From Mycoplasmopsis pullorum (GTDB taxonomy: Bacteria; Bacillota_I; Bacilli_A; Mycoplasmatales; Metamycoplasmataceae), in contig NZ_CP017813.1 of NCBI RefSeq assembly GCF_001900245.1, forward strand, positions 248,001 to 312,000: DNA of 64,000 nucleotides. The letters are read 5' to 3'. Shown here one piece after another: positions 19,804 through 30,257 of this stretch. The position numbers and the translations under genes are program-made. Each line of letters begins with the position of its first letter. Position 1 is the stretch's first letter. The notes below the pieces were generated by a model. The model saw only the letters and a program-made list of their open reading frames with translations. It did not search any database and was not told where the DNA came from.

Positions 19804-21099
19804 TTACTTTAATTTAGCTAAAATTATTTTATTTTCAACTTTTTCTTTGTTAATTTTGTAACCATTTTTCAATTCATCAATTAATTCTAAATCAATTGGT
19901 TTTGACGAGTAAAGTTTAAAAATGGTATCACCTTTTTGTACAGGTTCATTTGTTTTTTTAACTAAAGTAATACCTGCTTCATTGTCAATTGAATCTTCTT
20001 TAGTTGCACGACCAGCACCTAATTTCATAGCTACAATTCCGAATGTTAGAGCATCAAAAATTTCAAGGAAACCATCTTCGTGAGCTTTAACTTCAACTGA
20101 GTATTCTGGATGTCAGAAGTTTTTGTCTTTTAATTGTTCTACGTCACCTTTTTGTAATTGAACAAATTCATAGAATTTTTCTAATGCTTTACCATTTTCA
20201 ATTACTTCTTTAACTTTTTGAAGTCCTTCATCATGAGATTTTACTAATTTAGCTTGTTCTAAAATAGTTGCACATGAGCTATAGACTAATTCAGTAAAAT
20301 CAGCAGGACCTTCACCTTTAAGAGTAGCAATCGCTTCTAAAACTTCATTTTTGTTTCCAATTTCACGTCCAATTGGACGAGACATGTTGGTAATTTCAGC
20401 GCGCACATCAACATTTAATTCTTTACCGATGTTGATCATGGTTTGTGCTAATTTTTTAGCACTTTCTAAATCTTTCATAAATGCACCATTACCACATTTA
20501 ACATCTAATAAAATTGCATTTGAACCTGTAGCTAATTTTTTAGACATAATACTACTTGCAATTAAAGGAATCGATTCAACTGTACTGGTTACATCACGAA
20601 GAGCGTAAATTTTTTTGTCAGCAGGTACTAGTTGACTTGATTGTCCCACCACGGCAATTTCGTGTTCTTTAACTTGTTTAATAAATTCTTCTTCACTCAA
20701 TTCAACAGTAAAACCGGGGATAGATTCTAATTTGTCAATTGTTCCACCAGTGTGTCCAAGTCCACGTCCACTCATTTTGGCCACAGGAGCTCCACAAGCG
20801 GCTACAATTGGGGCTACTGATAAAGTTGTTTTGTCCCCAACACCACCAGTAGAGTGTTTGTCCACTTTAATTCCAGGAATTTCTGATAGATCCATCACGT
20901 CACCTGAATGCATCATAATTTCGGTGAATTTTGCAATTTCAAATGAGTTCATTCCATTAAACATAACAGCCATTAGGAATGCTGACATTTGATAATCAGG
21001 TGTTTGACCTGTAACATAAGTATCTAAGAGAAATTTAATTTCTTGTTCATCTAATGAATGATTTAAACGCTTCTTTTCAATAATATCTACTACACGCAT
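19804..21099 (-). CDS. deoA: Thymidine (pyrimidine-nucleoside) phosphorylase
   Basis: A 431-residue phosphorylase converting thymidine or other pyrimidine nucleosides to the base and (deoxy)ribose-1-phosphate. The N-terminal helical domain is followed by the phosphate-binding segment KHSTGGVGDKTTLSVAPIV. Next come MSGRGLGHTGGTIDKLESIPG, the segment SSQLVPADKKIYALRDVTSTV, and KLATGSNAILLDVKCGNGAFM. The C-terminal domain (KLGAGRATKEDSIDNEAGI) is joined through one TGA Trp near 20112. It sits 14 bases after deoD and 18 before deoC. The deoxyribose-1-phosphate would need a phosphopentomutase (deoB), which is not in this window. Confidence 0.96.
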
Positions 21100-21113
21100 T
21101 TTTTACCTTATTT

Positions 21114-21818
21114 CTATTTTGCTAATCTTAGAGCAATTTCCATCATTTTAGTAAATGCAGTTTGACGTTCTTGAGCACTTGTTTCTTCATGTGTGATTAA
21201 GTTATCACTAATTGTTAATAAGCAAGCAGCTTTTTTACCTAATTTTTCTGCATTTGTGAATAATGCGTATGATTCCATTTCGACACAAAGAGCTTCAGAT
21301 TCTTTAATTCTTTCTTCAAGTGGTACCGAAGAATAGAAAACGTCTGAACTGTGTACACGTCCTTCATGTAATTTTATATTTAAGTCATTTGCAATTGAAC
21401 GAATTTGGTCACACGCTTCAGAATTAGCACTAACAACACGTCCTTCTTTACCTGAAACTAAACGTCTAAAAGCATCTGAATCTGCAAATGCTTCTGTAGC
21501 TAAAACTACTTCATATAAACCTAAATCTTTTTTATATGAACCTGCTGAACCAATTCTTACAATCATGTCAACATCATAAAAATTGAATAATTCATATGAA
21601 TAGATTCCAATCGATGGACATCCCATTCCGCTTCCAGCAACAGTTATTTCTTTACCCTGATATTTTCCAGTAAACATAAACATATTTCTAACTGTATTTA
21701 CTTTTTTATATCCAGGTTCTAAAAAGTTTTCTGCAATAAATTGAGCTCTTAAAGGATCTCCTGGCATAATAACAATTTTAGCAATTTCATCTTTTTTTGC
21801 ATTAATGTGTGGTGTCAT
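21114..21818 (-). CDS. deoD: Purine-nucleoside phosphorylase (DeoD type)
   Basis: A 234-residue hexameric-type PNP that phosphorolyses purine nucleosides. Visible segments: MTPHINAKKDEIAKIVIMPG, GDPLRAQFIAENFLEP, the phosphate-binding SGMGCPSIGIYSYELF, VRIGSAGSYKKDLGLYE, RVHSSDVFYSS, the substrate motif CVEMESYALFTNAEKLGKKA, and TISDNLITHEETSAQERQ with the catalytic Asp. AAGGAGA precedes the ATG. It is the first gene of the deo operon. A TACAAT-like -10 lies at about 21845-21850 on the minus strand. Confidence 0.96.
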   Translation of the reverse strand: MTPHINAKKDEIAKIVIMPGDPLRAQFIAENFLEPGYKKVNTVRNMFMFTGKYQGKEITVAGSGMGCPSIGIYSYELFNFYDVDMIVRIGSAGSYKKDLGLYEVVLATEAFADSDAFRRLVSGKEGRVVSANSEACDQIRSIANDLNIKLHEGRVHSSDVFYSSVPLEERIKESEALCVEMESYALFTNAEKLGKKAACLLTISDNLITHEETSAQERQTAFTKMMEIALRLAK

Positions 21819-21971
21819 TTTTTCTCCTTAAAATTTTGTGATTATTGTATTGAATTTTATTAGTTTTATTTAATAAAATATACCTTATTAATTTTATCAT
21901 TTTGGTTTTTCATTTCCTTAGTTTTTTCTTTTTGTTTCACAAATTTGCACATTTTTAGCACAAAAAATGCA

Positions 21972-21998
21972 TAAAAAAAGCGACTTAGAAAGTCGCTT
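21972..21998 (-). terminator. Terminator of the tRNA-Leu/tRNA-Lys transcript
   Basis: AAGCGACTTT pairs with its complement around a small loop and is followed on the minus strand by seven Ts. It lies 17 bases after tRNA-Lys. Confidence 0.8.
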
Positions 21999-22015
21999 GG
22001 TCAAATATATTGAAA

Positions 22016-22091
22016 TGGTACGCTCTAGAGGATTCGAACCTCCGACCCAATGGTTAAAAGCCATTTGCTCTACCTGCTGAGCTAAGAGCGC
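22016..22091 (-). tRNA. tRNA-Lys (UUU)
   Basis: A 76-base cloverleaf with encoded CCA. The anticodon stem AATGG/CCATT holds the loop CTTTTAA, giving anticodon TTT. The acceptor stem GCGCTCT pairs with AGAGCGT (one G-U pair). It is transcribed together with tRNA-Leu, 15 bases upstream. Confidence 0.95.
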
Positions 22092-22106
22092 ATCTCCATT
22101 TTTTAA

Positions 22107-22195
22107 TGGTGCCCAGAACTGGACTTGAACCAGCACGGTCTTTAACAACCGAGGGATTTTAAGTCCCTTGCGTCTACCTATTCCGCCACCTGGGC
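22107..22195 (-). tRNA. tRNA-Leu (UAA)
   Basis: An 89-base class II tRNA with encoded CCA and a long variable arm. The anticodon stem AGGGA/TCCCT encloses CTTAAAA, giving anticodon TAA. A TATAAT-type -10 lies on the minus strand at about 22217-22222. Confidence 0.95.
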
Positions 22196-22357
22196 AACTT
22201 GTGAGTTGCTAAATAATTATATAATAAAAAAATTTTTTAAAAAACTTTTTTATATATTTTTTATTAATTACTTAAATCAAGACATTAATTTTTATATCTC
22301 AAAATAAGCTAACTTATTATAACAGAGAAAACCACAAATAAAAACAAAAAATAAAAT

Positions 22358-22384
22358 TTAGCAATTAATTGTATAGACTGCTAA
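22358..22384. promoter_or_regulatory. CIRCE element of clpB
   Basis: This is an inverted repeat TTAGCAATT-N9-GACTGCTAA, the HrcA operator. It is followed by TGG-TAAAAT (-10 at 22394-22399), so bound HrcA would cover the -35 region. Confidence 0.85.
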
Positions 22385-22433
22385 AATTTGTGGTAAAATT
22401 ATAAATATACAACGAGCAAGGAGGTTGTTATTT

Positions 22434-24554
22434 ATGGAAATGAAATACGAAAAAAATGAAAGTGCATTAGTTAAATATGGTAGAAATTTAACTAATTTAG
22501 CAAAAGAAAATAAATTAGAACCAGTTATTGGTCGTGATGAAGAAATTAGAAGAATGATTAGAATTTTAAGTCGTAAGACTAAAAATAATCCTATTTTAGT
22601 TGGTGAACCAGGGGTTGGTAAAACCGCTATTGTTGAGGGACTTGCTCGTAAAATTATTGAGAATCAAGTTCCTGAACACTTAAAAAAATGTGAAGTGATT
22701 GAATTGGATTTAGCTTCTTTAATTGCTGGAGCATCATATCAAGGTCAATTTGAACAAAGATTAAAAGACGTAATTAAAGAAATTGAAGACAAAAAAGATG
22801 AAATTATTGTTTTCATTGATGAAATTCATATGTTAATCGGTGCTGGTAAAACTGGTGCGGATTCAGGTATGGATGCAGCAAATATCATTAAACCATTAAT
22901 GGCACGTGGTGTTTTACATTTAATTGGAGCAACTACATTTGATGAATTCCGTAAATATATCGAAAGTGATCCAGCACTCGAAAGAAGAATGCAAAGAATT
23001 GATGTTAATGAACCTTCAATTAATGACACGATTACTATTTTACGTGGTTTAAAAGAAAGATTAGAAAGATTCCATAAGGTTAAAATTGAAGATAATGCTT
23101 TAATTGCAGCTGCAGAATTATCAAGTAGATACATTAATGATAGATTTTTACCTGATAAAGCAATCGATTTAATTGATGAAGCTGCAGCAACAATAAAAAC
23201 AGAAATCAATTTCCAACCTGAAGAATTAGAAAAAGCTAAAAACGAAAAAATTAAATTAGAAATGGAAAAAGCTGCTCTTAAATCTTCAAAAACAGCTTCA
23301 AAAGAAGCAATTAATAAGATTAAAGAGCAAATTGAAACAGTTAATGGACAAATTAATCAATTAAACCAAAAATGAGATTTAGAGAAAAATAGATTACATA
23401 ATTTATCAAAATTACAAGAACAATTAGATACATTGAATCACAAAATGACTTTAGCTCAAAATGATGGTGACTATGCTTTAGCATCAAAAATTAAATATAG
23501 TGAAATTCCATCATTGCAAACTAAAATCAACGATTTATCTCAAGAAATTGAAAATGATAATTCAGCATTAGTTCGTGATACAGTTACTCAAGAAGAAGTG
23601 GCTAACATTGTTTCAAAATGAACTAAAATCCCTGTTAATAAGTTACTTGAAACTGAAAAATCTAAATTGATGAACATGGAACAAAAATTAAATGAAGTTC
23701 TAATTGGACAAAAAAAAGCTGTCGAATTAGTTTCGCAAGCTATCATTCGAACTAAAGCTGCAATTAATGATCCAAATAAACCATTAGCAAGTTTTCTATT
23801 TTTAGGACCTACTGGGGTTGGTAAAACTGAATTAGCTCGTAAATTAGCTTATGAATTATTTGACAGTGAAAAACAAATGATTCGTTTAGATATGTCTGAA
23901 TTCATGGAAAAACATTCAGTAGCAAAAATTATTGGTGCTCCAGCTGGTTATATTGGATACAATGACGGAGGTAATTTAGCAGAAAGAATCCGTAAAAATC
24001 CATACACAATTTTATTGTTAGACGAAATCGAAAAAGCTCATAAAGATGTACTTAATATATTCTTACAATTATTAGATAACGGAATGATTACAAATTCAAA
24101 AGGTAAACAAATCAACTGTCGTAATTTAATTGTAATTATGACTTCAAACTTAGGAAGTGAAGAAATAATCAACTCTAAAAAAGATATTAACCAAACTAAA
24201 TTACGTGAAATTTTATTAAAATTCTTTAAACCAGAATTTATTAACCGGATTGATGAAATTGTTCCATTTAAACCTTTAAGCAAGGAAAATCTTAAACTGA
24301 TTGTTAAACTTGAACTTTCAAAACTTGAAAAACGAATTTTTGATGCTAAAAACGTTAAAATCGACTTTAGTGAAAGTGTTATAACTAAAATTGTTGATGA
24401 TGCATACGATCCTGAATTCGGAGCTCGTCCAATTAAAAGATACATCCAAAAGAATGTGGAAAATGTGATTGCTTATGACATTATCCAAAACAAACTTCAA
24501 CCAAATGCGAAATACTTAATGGATATTAAAGACAATAAATTTGTGATTGATTAA
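22434..24554 (+). CDS. clpB: ATP-dependent disaggregase ClpB (N-terminal domain absent)
   Basis: A 706-residue Hsp100 chaperone that rescues aggregated protein with DnaK. It starts at 22434 after a strong AAGGAGG. The usual N-terminal substrate domain (about 140 residues) is missing, so the protein begins almost directly at AAA-1 ([17 protein letters not shown]; Walker A GEPGVGKT; Walker [14 protein letters not shown]). The middle coiled-coil domain spans about residues 260-400. AAA-2 has [12 protein letters not shown] and [11 protein letters not shown], with sensor MTSNLGSE and the box [13 protein letters not shown] Trp codons occur at 23371 and 23620. CIRCE upstream indicates HrcA control. 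Confidence 0.96.
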
Positions 24555-24555
24555 T

Positions 24556-24597
24556 AAAAATGCACATATTCTGATTGTAGAATGTGTGCTTTTATTT
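24556..24597. terminator. Terminator of clpB (possibly bidirectional)
   Basis: The stem GCACATATTCT / AGAATGTGTGC (one mismatch) has a 6-base loop, with a T-rich tail on the plus side and A/T on the other. It lies between the convergent clpB and metallopeptidase genes. Confidence 0.75.
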
Positions 24598-24600
24598 TGC

Positions 24601-25461
24601 TTACAATAAATTCTCTAAAAGGTCAAAATCTTTAATTAACTCATTACCTTTTTTATAAAATTGAGCATTATGCGGATTTGAAAAATGATTATTTTTAAAA
24701 TACGAATGTAATAATTCATGTACAACAATATTTTCAATTATGATTTGATTTCAAAAAACCATCTTAAAAATGTATTCAATGCGATTTTTTTGAACTCAAT
24801 TTTGAGCAATTACATTTTTTCTTCGCAATTTTGCTGCGATTCCAATTTGTGAACTTGGTAAATTCAATTCTTTTTCTCATTTACTCTGTATCGACTGAAT
24901 TTTTGAGTAGAGAGCATTTTCTAAAAAACTCATAAAAAATGAATTTCGCTTACTCATATATTTGTAAATTTGATTTTCCACATACACATTAATCTTACGA
25001 TTTAGTTCATCAATTTGGACTTCATTTTGTTGGTTATTAAATCAGAAAATTTGATATTTTTGACCAAAAAATGAAAAAGCAGATCCATCTAAATAAAAGT
25101 CGTCAGTTAAATTCTCTGTTTCTTTTATAACTGTTTCATAGTAATATAAAATCTGATCGAGTCATTTTTGAAACTTGCTATTAATTAACAAACGCGGACT
25201 CAATAATTCTTTATAAATATTTTTATGAAGATAAATTATTCTTGGTGTTTGTGGATTTTGAAACGGAGGACCTTGATATTTTTTTCAATACGTAAACATA
25301 CTTTTGGGATTAGATCTTTTGACTTGATGCAATGATAAAAACAAGGTGTACACTACACCATTAAACAAATAATTAAAACCATAGATGTAATTTTCTTGTT
25401 TTCAAAATCCAAGCGAAAGGAGATTTTTTTCAATATTTTGCAGTTCTTCAATTCGATTCAT
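24601..25461 (-). CDS. HELLH-motif metallopeptidase (YgjP/DUF45-like)
   Basis: A 286-residue predicted zinc metallopeptidase. The frame contains many TGA codons, so it is open only in code 4. The zinc motif is H248-E249-L-L-H252 in IVVHELLHSYFKNNHFSNPH, close to the 'VVHELAHLKHPNHSxxFW' pattern of YgjP/DUF45 proteins, and it is followed by AQFYKKGNELI. A helix with KWEKELNLPSSQIGIAAKLR precedes it. The ATG at 25461 follows AAGGA. It is convergent with clpB. The substrate is unknown. The N-terminal 150 residues have no recognised domain. Confidence 0.7.
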
Positions 25462-25589
25462 TTATTTCCTTAAAATCCTTTTGATTATATAATTTTTTCT
25501 CTTTGAAAGACCTTTTCGCAACGTGGAAAAGATAACATATTTATTATATTAGTTGATTTATCGATTTATATAAATTTTAAACTTTAAAA

Positions 25590-25595
25590 TATAAT
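25590..25595 (+). promoter_or_regulatory. -10 box of the PTS EIIB/EIIA gene
   Basis: TATAAT lies 40 bases before the ATG, with a TTGGAGA Shine-Dalgarno at 25625-25630. Confidence 0.45.
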
Positions 25596-25635
25596 TTATA
25601 CAGCATATAAAAAACATAAAAATTTGGAGATATTT

Positions 25636-26505
25636 ATGGATTTAATGAAAAAAATTAAAGGACTTTTTAATAAAGAAAAAAGTTCTGAAAACACAAATGT
25701 TGTAGTTGATGATTTTATTAGAAATGTTGTTACTAACTTAGGTGGAATCGACAACATTACAGGTTTTAATAATGGTGTTACAAGATTAAGATACGACGTT
25801 AAAAATAGTTCATTAGTAAATGCTGAAGAACTAAAAAAACTTGGTGCTGAAGAAGTTTTAGTTTTAGGACCTAGATATGTTGAAGTTAAATTCGGAGATC
25901 AATCAGAATTTATTAACTCACAAATTAGACTTGCTCAACCAGTTTTAAAGAAAGAATTAGCTAAAAACGCTCACCTACAAGATGGTAACTTAGCTTCTAA
26001 AGCTGTTTTATCAGATACTTCTGAAGTACAAACTGAAAGTATTGATAAAGTTAAGCTTTTAGCACCTGCAGCTGGAGCTATTATGCCGCTTGAAAGTTTA
26101 AATGATGGTGTTTTCTCTGAAAAAATGTTAGGTGAAGGATTTGTAATTGACATTTCTCACGAAAAAAGCGTTGACGTTTTATCACCTATTTCAGGTAAAG
26201 TCGTTTTAGCATTCCCTACCAAACACGCTTACACAATCGTTGACTCACACGGAACTGAAGTTATGGTTCACGTTGGAATTAACACTGTTAAAAATGGTGG
26301 ATTAGGTTTTGAAGCTCATGTTGTTCAAGGACAAGAAATTAAAGCTGGTGATAAATTAGTAACAGTCGATGTTGCTCGTCTAGTTTCAGAAAAATTAAAT
26401 CCAAATGTTATATTAGTTGTAACAAACGACTCTCAATTCAAAAAAATTACTAATTTAGCTCGTGAAGTTAAACCGAAAGATGTTATTTGTGTTTTAAAAA
26501 AATAA
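25636..26505 (+). CDS. PTS EIIB-EIIA glucose-family protein without the EIIB cysteine
   Basis: A 289-residue soluble protein with two PTS domains. Residues about 24-100 are EIIB-like (GGIDNITGFNNGVTRLRYDV). The phosphorylated Cys of NCxTRLR is replaced by G47. Residues about 140-289 are a complete EIIA of the glucose family, with H197 in KHAYTIVD and H212 in VMVHVGINTV, the same 15-residue spacing as His75/His90 of E. coli EIIA-Glc. No EIIC is attached. The ATG at 25636 follows TTGGAGA. It could donate phosphate from its EIIA to another permease such as PtsG, or act in regulation. A terminator separates it from ktrB. Confidence 0.8.
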   Translation: MDLMKKIKGLFNKEKSSENTNVVVDDFIRNVVTNLGGIDNITGFNNGVTRLRYDVKNSSLVNAEELKKLGAEEVLVLGPRYVEVKFGDQSEFINSQIRLAQPVLKKELAKNAHLQDGNLASKAVLSDTSEVQTESIDKVKLLAPAAGAIMPLESLNDGVFSEKMLGEGFVIDISHEKSVDVLSPISGKVVLAFPTKHAYTIVDSHGTEVMVHVGINTVKNGGLGFEAHVVQGQEIKAGDKLVTVDVARLVSEKLNPNVILVVTNDSQFKKITNLAREVKPKDVICVLKK

Positions 26506-26507
26506 TT

Positions 26508-26534
26508 AATTATTCCATCACGGAATAATTTTTT
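26508..26534 (+). terminator. Terminator after the EIIB/EIIA gene
   Basis: AATTATTCC pairs with GGAATAATT over a 5-base loop and is followed by four more Ts. Confidence 0.8.
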
Positions 26535-26560
26535 ATTTATTTACTATAAAATTTAATATT

Positions 26561-28117
26561 ATGAATTGAAAAAATTTCAATATTATTCGTAAAAAGTTAG
26601 GTACTCATAAGTACATTTTATTAATTTACTTATTAATCGTCATCCTAGCTTCTTTATTACTGTATTCTCCTTGGACACAAAATACTAGTTACTTAGTTGA
26701 GTTAACTGGTAAACAAAAAGCAATTCCACGAATTAGCTATATTAATGCACTTTTTATTACTGCGAGTGCATTTTCTGACACTGGATTAGTTGTGGTTGAC
26801 ACTTTTAGGCAGTGAAACATGTTTGGTCAAAGTATCATCGCGATTCTCATTTTACTCGGTGGAATTGGTGTTTTCGCATTGAAACTCTTTTTGATTAATT
26901 GATTATTTAGACGTAAAACTACAACTTTATCTGAGATTAAATTGATAAACAACGAACGTGGTAGTGATGATATTGCTCAAACCTTTAAATTGGTTGTTAC
27001 AGCAGTTAAATTCTTATTATTGGTGTGTTTAATTTTCGGTTTTATTCTGACTTTTTATTTCTATTTTGTCGGACCAGAGCATCCAAAAGATTTCGTAGAT
27101 CCTGCAAGCTTTATTAATCCTAAAGGAAATTGATCAATGTCATTTCGTTTTGGATTTTTCCATTCAATTAGTGCTTTAAATAACGCTGGATTTGACATTC
27201 TTGGTGAAAATTCATTTATGCCATATTATTTAAACTATGGCTTACAAGCAATTTTTATTATTTTATTATTAATTGGTGGATTAGGATATCCAACTATTTA
27301 TGATATTTACTGTTTTATTGTTCATAAAATTACTGGTAAAAAGAATAAATATCATTTTAGTTTGTTTTCAAAGGTTTCACTTACAACATATTTATTAGTA
27401 ACAATTTTTGGATTTTTACTTATTTCACTCACTGAAATTCTTTCGAATTCAAATAATACGTTTTGAAACATGGAAATGAACGGAAGTATTTTTGCGAAAT
27501 CTTTTGCTTTATTTTTCTGTTCATTATCAACACGTAGTGCCGGTTTTTCGTTCATTGACATGAGCCAACTAAATTCGAATACTGCCGTAATACTGTTGAT
27601 TATGATGTTTATCGGAGCGGCCCCAGCTTCGACTGGAGGGGGAATCCGAACGACAACTTTTGCGATTATAGTTGCAATGTTATTTAATAAAATACTTGGC
27701 AAACCACGTACTAGAATGTTTAAAAGAACAATTTCATTAGAAACTGAAAAACAAGCACTTTTAGTTTTTGTTATCAGTATTTTCTTGCTTATTATTATTA
27801 GTTTAATTTGTTCAACGAGCTTTGAAAGTTATGGTGGAAATATAAAAACACACTATAGTAAAGTTAATGACGGCCTTCAAAGCAAGGAAGATCAATATTT
27901 CTCAATGACACAAATTATTTTCGAAGTATCTAGTGCTTTCGGTACTACCGGTCTTTCAACCGGTATGACTAAATACTTTAATATTGGAAGTAAAATTGCA
28001 TTAACTTTATTAATGTTTATCGGTCAATTTGGTATTAGTTCAACAATTTTAGTTTGAGGATTTAAAAACTACTCCAACAAGTTTGAATATGTCCAAAGTG
28101 ACTTAACTACAGGATAA
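26561..28117 (+). CDS. ktrB: Potassium uptake membrane subunit KtrB/TrkH
   Basis: An integral membrane K+ channel subunit of 518 residues. Four selectivity-filter loops are visible: SDTGL, ALNNAGFD, STRSAGFS and SAFGTTGLSTG. The gate-region segment GAAPASTGGGIRTTTFAI precedes the last part. About ten membrane helices are present. Several TGA Trp codons occur. A TATAAA box lies 10 bases before the ATG and there is no Shine-Dalgarno, suggesting leaderless expression. The partner KtrA gene is at 37.9-38.6 kb. Confidence 0.92.
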
Positions 28118-28121
28118 TAAT

Positions 28122-28170
28122 AAAAAATCAAGACGTCAAAATGTTTAATAAATTAACGTCTTGATTTTTT
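28122..28170. terminator. Bidirectional terminator between ktrB and the lipoprotein gene
   Basis: AAAAAATCAAGACGT pairs with ACGTCTTGATTTTTT across an 18-base loop. It serves both convergent genes. Confidence 0.85.
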
Positions 28171-28171
28171 A

Positions 28172-29773
28172 TTATACCGATCCTTTAAAACCTTTAAGTT
28201 CGAAAGTGTTACCGAATTCAAATTGAATTTCTCTGTTATTGTAATCGTAAAATCACAATTCGATAATTAATTTACCGGGATTCTCAAATGATTTAACTCT
28301 TACCTCAACGTATTTGATACTTGAATTAAAATCTTGATCTCGAGATATCATATATTTTAATATTTCATCGTTAAGTAAAAATGAAAATCAATAAAGTGAT
28401 CAAGATAAACCTGATTTTTTTGATGCTTCATACATTTCATACGCTTCAATTTGATTTTGACGACGACCATCTCAAATACTTAAATTATTTTTTAATTTAT
28501 TTTGTAATTGGTTAATAATACCTTGAATAAACTCTCTAGATACTGTTTTATAGTCAGTAAAGTTATTTTTTTTGTAATCTCAATTCACAATTTCACCGTT
28601 TTGAATTGTTTTATAATTACTCATTAAATGATGGTGTGAATTAAAATCAACAGAATATCATGGATATTTAACAAAATCACCATGTGGCATTTTTTGTACA
28701 TGGACATATATTTTTGCAACATTCCTCTCTGGGACAAATTCCGCAAATTGACTGTCCCCATCATCTGCTTTTGGTATTTCAATTCAATATGCAATATCTT
28801 CTGTTTTTTTGTAATCTGGAACTTCTACATAGAACATCTCTTTTTCATTTGAAATTAGATAATTAAAACCTTTTGCATTAAAATTGTTACCATTTTCAAG
28901 TAAAGAATCAAAACTAGTAAAATTTAGAGCACTTGCATTAATTAGTAATTCAGGATCTGAAATATATTCATTAAATGTAATATTTTCACTTGTATTTTTA
29001 AACGAGTAACTCGGATTAATTGTTGAATATTCAAAGAAATTGCCAAGATAAAGAGTTGTTAAATCTTGATTATCTGAATAATTTTTTAATTTTAAGGCGA
29101 GTAAATTGTCATTTATTTTTTCGATATCATTTATTGAAACAAGATATTCTTTGTCAAATCTAAAAGCTCTCAAATAGAAATTAATTATATGTTCATAAAT
29201 TTCTATTTGTTTATCATTATTTTTAAAACTTTCAATTCTTAGTTTTTTTGGAGGAATAAACTCAGGAAAAATATTTTTTCAATAACTAGATTTTTCATTT
29301 AACATTGAATATAGATAGTGAATATTTGGTTTTATTATTTCATTTGGATAAAGATCTTCGAATTTAGTTCGAATTGTATAACTATTATCTTTTTCAAAAT
29401 CGATTCCTGTAGGAAAAGCGATGACGTCATCAATATTTACTCGTTTTGCTTCTTTAAAACCAAAATGATTACTTGGCCTAAAAAATAAGTTTATAAGTTT
29501 ATTCTTATTTAAATCAAATTTGTTAGATTCATTTTTTTGATTATTTTCATATTGAATTTGATATATAAATTTGTTGTTAATTTTTATAAGATTATTAACT
29601 ACTTGACGATCGAATAAATAGAAAAATTGCTCACTTGTATAATTTTTTGTATCTGCTTGAAATTCATATGAATTAGTATCATTAGATACTAAACTGCAAG
29701 CAGACGAAAGATTGGTGCATGTTAAAAGTACACCGAATGATGATAGTAATTTTATTTTTTTGCTGATACTCAT
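28172..29773 (-). CDS. Putative surface lipoprotein
   Basis: A 533-residue lipoprotein of unknown function. The signal peptide ends in a lipobox, NLSSAC with C26 as the expected lipidated residue, preceded by a basic N-terminus and hydrophobic core. The rest is soluble, rich in Asn, Lys and aromatic residues, with a conserved-looking stretch near residue 330 (YWIEIPKADDGDSQF, PERNVAKIYVHVQ) and a His cluster (FNSHHHLMSN). Several TGA Trp codons are needed to keep the frame. A TATAAA box sits 8 bases before the ATG with no Shine-Dalgarno. It is divergent from a small membrane protein gene, only 28 bases away. Confidence 0.85.
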
Positions 29774-29781
29774 ACTTATAT

Positions 29782-29791
29782 TTTATATAAT
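29782..29791. promoter_or_regulatory. Overlapping divergent -10 boxes
   Basis: The minus-strand TATAAA (29782-29787) and plus-strand TATAAT (29786-29791) overlap. They lie 8 and 10 bases from their respective start codons inside a 28-base intergenic gap. Confidence 0.45.
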
Positions 29792-29801
29792 ATTCTCACC
29801 T

Positions 29802-30233
29802 ATGAGCAAAAACAGAAGAAATGACAAGATAAAAAGAAGATTTGTTAAATGAAATCCATTTTTTATGGCAGTTTTTCAGAATGGTGGATTTCTTTTACCT
29901 TTATTCTTTATTGGATTAGCCTTTTTGTGGATTTGATTTGTTTGAACTTTACTTGGTAATTTTTATAAACCAAGTTTTGAAAATGGTAGTGTGGTTGTTA
30001 AAACGATCTTTTGCATGATTATTTTTTATTTGATGATGCTTTTTGCAGCATGATGAATTTTAATAATGATTTTATTGATTTTTGTCGGATTTCTATATAT
30101 CAAAAGACAAACACATAAAGAACGATTTACATTATTTTTAATTATACTTAAAGCTCTCGCTTTTGATTTTCGCAAATACTCTTATGATGAGATCTTTAGT
30201 AACGAAAACTATGATTTAAGTAATAAAAAATAG
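29802..30233 (+). CDS. Small membrane protein, 143 aa
   Basis: Unrecognised protein. The basic N-terminus MSKNRRNDKIKRRFVKWNP is followed by two hydrophobic regions, GGFLLPLFFIGLAFLWIWF (about 29-50) and a long stretch VVVKTIFCMIIFYLMMLFAA continuing to about residue 105. A cytoplasmic-type tail rich in Lys and Tyr (FDFRKYSYDEIFSNENYDL) ends the protein. Five TGA Trp codons occur in the membrane part. It is convergent with ptsG and divergent from the lipoprotein gene. Confidence 0.65.
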
Positions 30234-30257
30234 GAAAAACCAATTTCCTATTTTTTA
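30225..30257. terminator. Bidirectional terminator between the small membrane gene and ptsG
   Basis: AAAAAATAGGAAA pairs with TTTCCTATTTTTT over a 6-base loop. It contains the stop codon of the plus-strand gene and abuts the ptsG stop. Confidence 0.85.

Noticed and set aside
22826-24500. Minus-strand open frames opposite clpB
   Set aside because: They are antisense shadows of a conserved AAA+ coding sequence.
28684-28866. Short plus-strand frame opposite the lipoprotein gene
   Set aside because: No Shine-Dalgarno, promoter or recognisable product, and the opposite strand is coding throughout.
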